Positions 6,616-7,581 of a stretch of DNA of 7,581 bases are shown here, in pieces (within the stretch, counting starts at the first letter, position 1; each line of letters starts with the position of its first letter). The stretch is from CAYVMD01 sp964452465 (GTDB lineage: Bacteria; Armatimonadota; JACIXR01). The DNA is taken from the NCBI GenBank assembly GCA_964452465.1, contig CAYVMD010000067.1, positions 1 to 7,581 on the forward strand, in the 5' to 3' direction. The position numbers were made by a program, and so were the translations under genes. The notes under the pieces are model-generated. The model saw only the letters and a program-made list of their open reading frames with translations. It was not told the DNA's origin and made no database searches.

Positions 6616-6984
6616 TTATGCCTGGGCTTGGATGTAAACCCAGACAGCTTCCTCCATCAACTTTTTATAAAATCGCCCCCTCTGGTCAAGGGATTGCCAC
6701 TCCTCTTCCGTGTAAATCAATACATCGGCGGGCACCGGAAGTTCTTCTAAATTCCACCCTATAGCGCGTTTCTCAAATGGTTGATCCGCCTTCTTAACAA
6801 CAATGACTAAATCCAAATCGCTTCCCACTCCCCAGTCACCACGAGCATAGGAACCGAAGTAGCCGATTCGTAAAATGTCCTTCCGTAGTTGCACCACCTT
6901 CTCCGCCCAACGACGCACCGCCTGATCCACTATATGAGCATCAGGCCATTTGAGAACGGACGAACTCAATGATCTCACGGGCAT
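6616..6984 (-). CDS. MNT-domain minimal nucleotidyltransferase
   Basis: This 122-residue protein belongs to the DNA polymerase beta-like minimal nucleotidyltransferases. The catalytic signature is intact: GSYARGDWGVGSDLD gives Gly44-Ser45, then ten residues, then Asp56-x-Asp58; the third metal ligand is Asp87 in VPADVLIY. The start is taken at ATG 6984, preceded by AGGAGG (6999-6994) at 9 nt; a GTG at 6978 is an alternative. The open frame continues up to 7089 but only as a shadow of the preceding gene. The gene overlaps the HEPN gene by 44 bp, so translation is probably coupled. In HEPN/MNT toxin-antitoxin pairs the MNT partner neutralises the HEPN RNase, in the MntA/HepT case by adding AMP to it. 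That role is likely but inferred here. Confidence 0.85.
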   Translation of the reverse strand: MPVRSLSSSVLKWPDAHIVDQAVRRWAEKVVQLRKDILRIGYFGSYARGDWGVGSDLDLVIVVKKADQPFEKRAIGWNLEELPVPADVLIYTEEEWQSLDQRGRFYKKLMEEAVWVYIQAQA

Positions 6985-7330
6985 ACCGGATTGCCTCCTC
7001 ACTTTGAAGCGAACCATAGTGCTCAAATGGCGCCCCTTCGGGATGGCTGTTGGGATAACGTGTGGGTATGTAAAAACCGTCAAGGACATGCGCTTTTTCC
7101 ACCAGATCCTCCGGTACGGATATAGTATCGGGCAGATCTCGGAGGAGCCTAGCTACCACATGTCCCCACGCCTCTTGGCCTAAGTGCAGATGCAAGGCTT
7201 TCACTGCCTTCTCTGACGCTTGCTGAGCTATAAAACATGCCCACTCATGACGCCCTGCCCGGCGGGAATCCTCCGCTTGTTCCAAGTCTCTAACTGCCTG
7301 CTTGAACCAATCACGAGCACGGTTCGGCAT
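6941..7330 (-). CDS. HEPN-domain protein (partner of the MNT nucleotidyltransferase)
   Basis: This 129-residue, mostly helical protein has the organisation of small HEPN proteins. It starts with RARDWFKQAVRDLEQAEDSRRAGRHEWACFIAQQASEKAVKALHL (helices 1-2), then the loop GFYIPTRYPNSHPEGAPFEHYG, then a final helix. The loop holds Arg91 and His96 in an R-x4-H arrangement, the catalytic pattern of HEPN RNases. The Tyr two residues after His that HepT toxins use as the AMPylation target is absent (His96-Pro-Glu). ATG 7330 follows GAGGTG (7340-7335) with 4 nt between, and lies 16 bp after the stop of the epimerase gene. It is likely co-transcribed with that gene and with the MNT gene. HEPN membership is secure; toxin function is inferred from the pairing. 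Confidence 0.85.
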   Translation of the reverse strand: MPNRARDWFKQAVRDLEQAEDSRRAGRHEWACFIAQQASEKAVKALHLHLGQEAWGHVVARLLRDLPDTISVPEDLVEKAHVLDGFYIPTRYPNSHPEGAPFEHYGSLQSEEAIRYAREIIEFVRSQMA

Positions 7331-7346
7331 TTTTCACCTCTATATC

Positions 7347-7581
7347 TTACAAAATCTTATCCAAAATCACAACGATCCTCTCCGCCGTTTTACCATCACC
7401 GTAAGGAAAAGGTGCTTCACTTCCTGGCAGGGATCTAAAGGTTGCCCGGCAGATACGCTCGGGGTCACAACCTACAAGCGTGTTCCATCCTGCCTCTACC
7501 GTTTCAATCCACTCCGTCTCCTCCCGCAGGGTCACGCATAGGACCCGGAGGAGAAACGCTCCTTTCTGCACCCCGCCAGAA
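7347..7581 (-). CDS. wecB: UDP-N-acetylglucosamine 2-epimerase, C-terminal fragment (5'-partial)
   Basis: The frame is open to the right edge of the window. It gives SGGVQKGAFLLRVLCVTLRE, then ETEWIETVEAGWNTLVGCDPERI and FPYGDGKTAERIVVILDKIL. This is the conserved C-terminal end of non-hydrolysing UDP-GlcNAc 2-epimerases, which interconvert UDP-GlcNAc and UDP-ManNAc for surface polysaccharides. Family members normally read SGGxQxEA; here the Glu is replaced by Gly (GGA at 7562-7560). In the E. coli enzyme the equivalent Glu is reported, from memory, to contact the UDP ribose. Fewer than 80 of about 370 residues are visible, so the state of the rest is unknown. GTG 7571 is internal to the conserved motif and is not the start. 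Confidence 0.88.
   Translation of the reverse strand, partial: SGGVQKGAFLLRVLCVTLREETEWIETVEAGWNTLVGCDPERICRATFRSLPGSEAPFPYGDGKTAERIVVILDKIL

Noticed and set aside
6985..7089. Upstream extension of the MNT frame to 7089
   Set aside because: The added 35 residues lie wholly inside the HEPN gene and resemble no MNT N-terminus. ATG 6984 has a good Shine-Dalgarno and gives the normal compact length.
1..7581. CRISPR array, tRNA or rRNA genes
   Set aside because: No regularly spaced direct repeats and no tRNA- or rRNA-like segments were seen on either strand.

Overview
The window looks like part of a bacterial chromosome, probably from a thermophile. Arginine is often AGG and isoleucine ATA, and Shine-Dalgarno sites are strong (GGAGG type). 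An Armatimonadota-like or deep-branching Gram-negative thermophile would fit, but no phylogenetic marker fixes this. The theme is cell-surface and environmental polysaccharide, with a HEPN/MNT pair and a probable small mobile element.

Plus strand, 1-4443: a 5'-truncated glycoside-hydrolase-type protein of more than 913 residues runs to 2743. It holds a carbohydrate-binding beta-sandwich, an Ig-like region, a TIM barrel and a C-terminal beta-sandwich, followed in the same frame by a sialidase-like beta-propeller. The junction keeps a perfect ribosome-binding site and ATG at 1751-1768, and arginine codon choice changes there, so this looks like two adjacent genes that became one. After 107 bp containing a good sigma-70-type promoter comes a MurJ/MviN-type lipid-linked glycan flippase (2851-4443).

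Minus strand, 4468-6041: an O-antigen ligase/polymerase (Wzy/WaaL-type) membrane protein converges on murJ with a 24-bp gap. It is visibly more AT-rich than its neighbours. Its reading frame is broken once: the promoter, ribosome-binding site and first ~65 residues (6041 to about 5848) are in one frame and the other ~456 residues (5838 to 4468) in another. One extra base in the A5/T5 run at 5843-5847 would restore a continuous ~524-residue protein.

6042-6615 has no convincing gene. It holds the ligase promoter (6074-6101). Beyond that, a 428-bp segment (6182-6609) is bounded by near-perfect 27-bp inverted repeats (24/27 identical) and looks like a MITE or other non-autonomous transposon remnant. 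It contains two hairpins, one of them a terminator-like structure near its exact midpoint.

Minus strand, 6616-7581: the C-terminus of UDP-GlcNAc 2-epimerase (WecB) enters from the right edge. It is followed after 16 bp by a HEPN-domain protein and then, overlapping by 44 bp, by a minimal nucleotidyltransferase (MNT). These three look co-transcribed. The epimerase, ligase and flippase together suggest a surface-polysaccharide locus: sugar precursor supply, translocation of lipid-linked glycan, and polymerisation or ligation.
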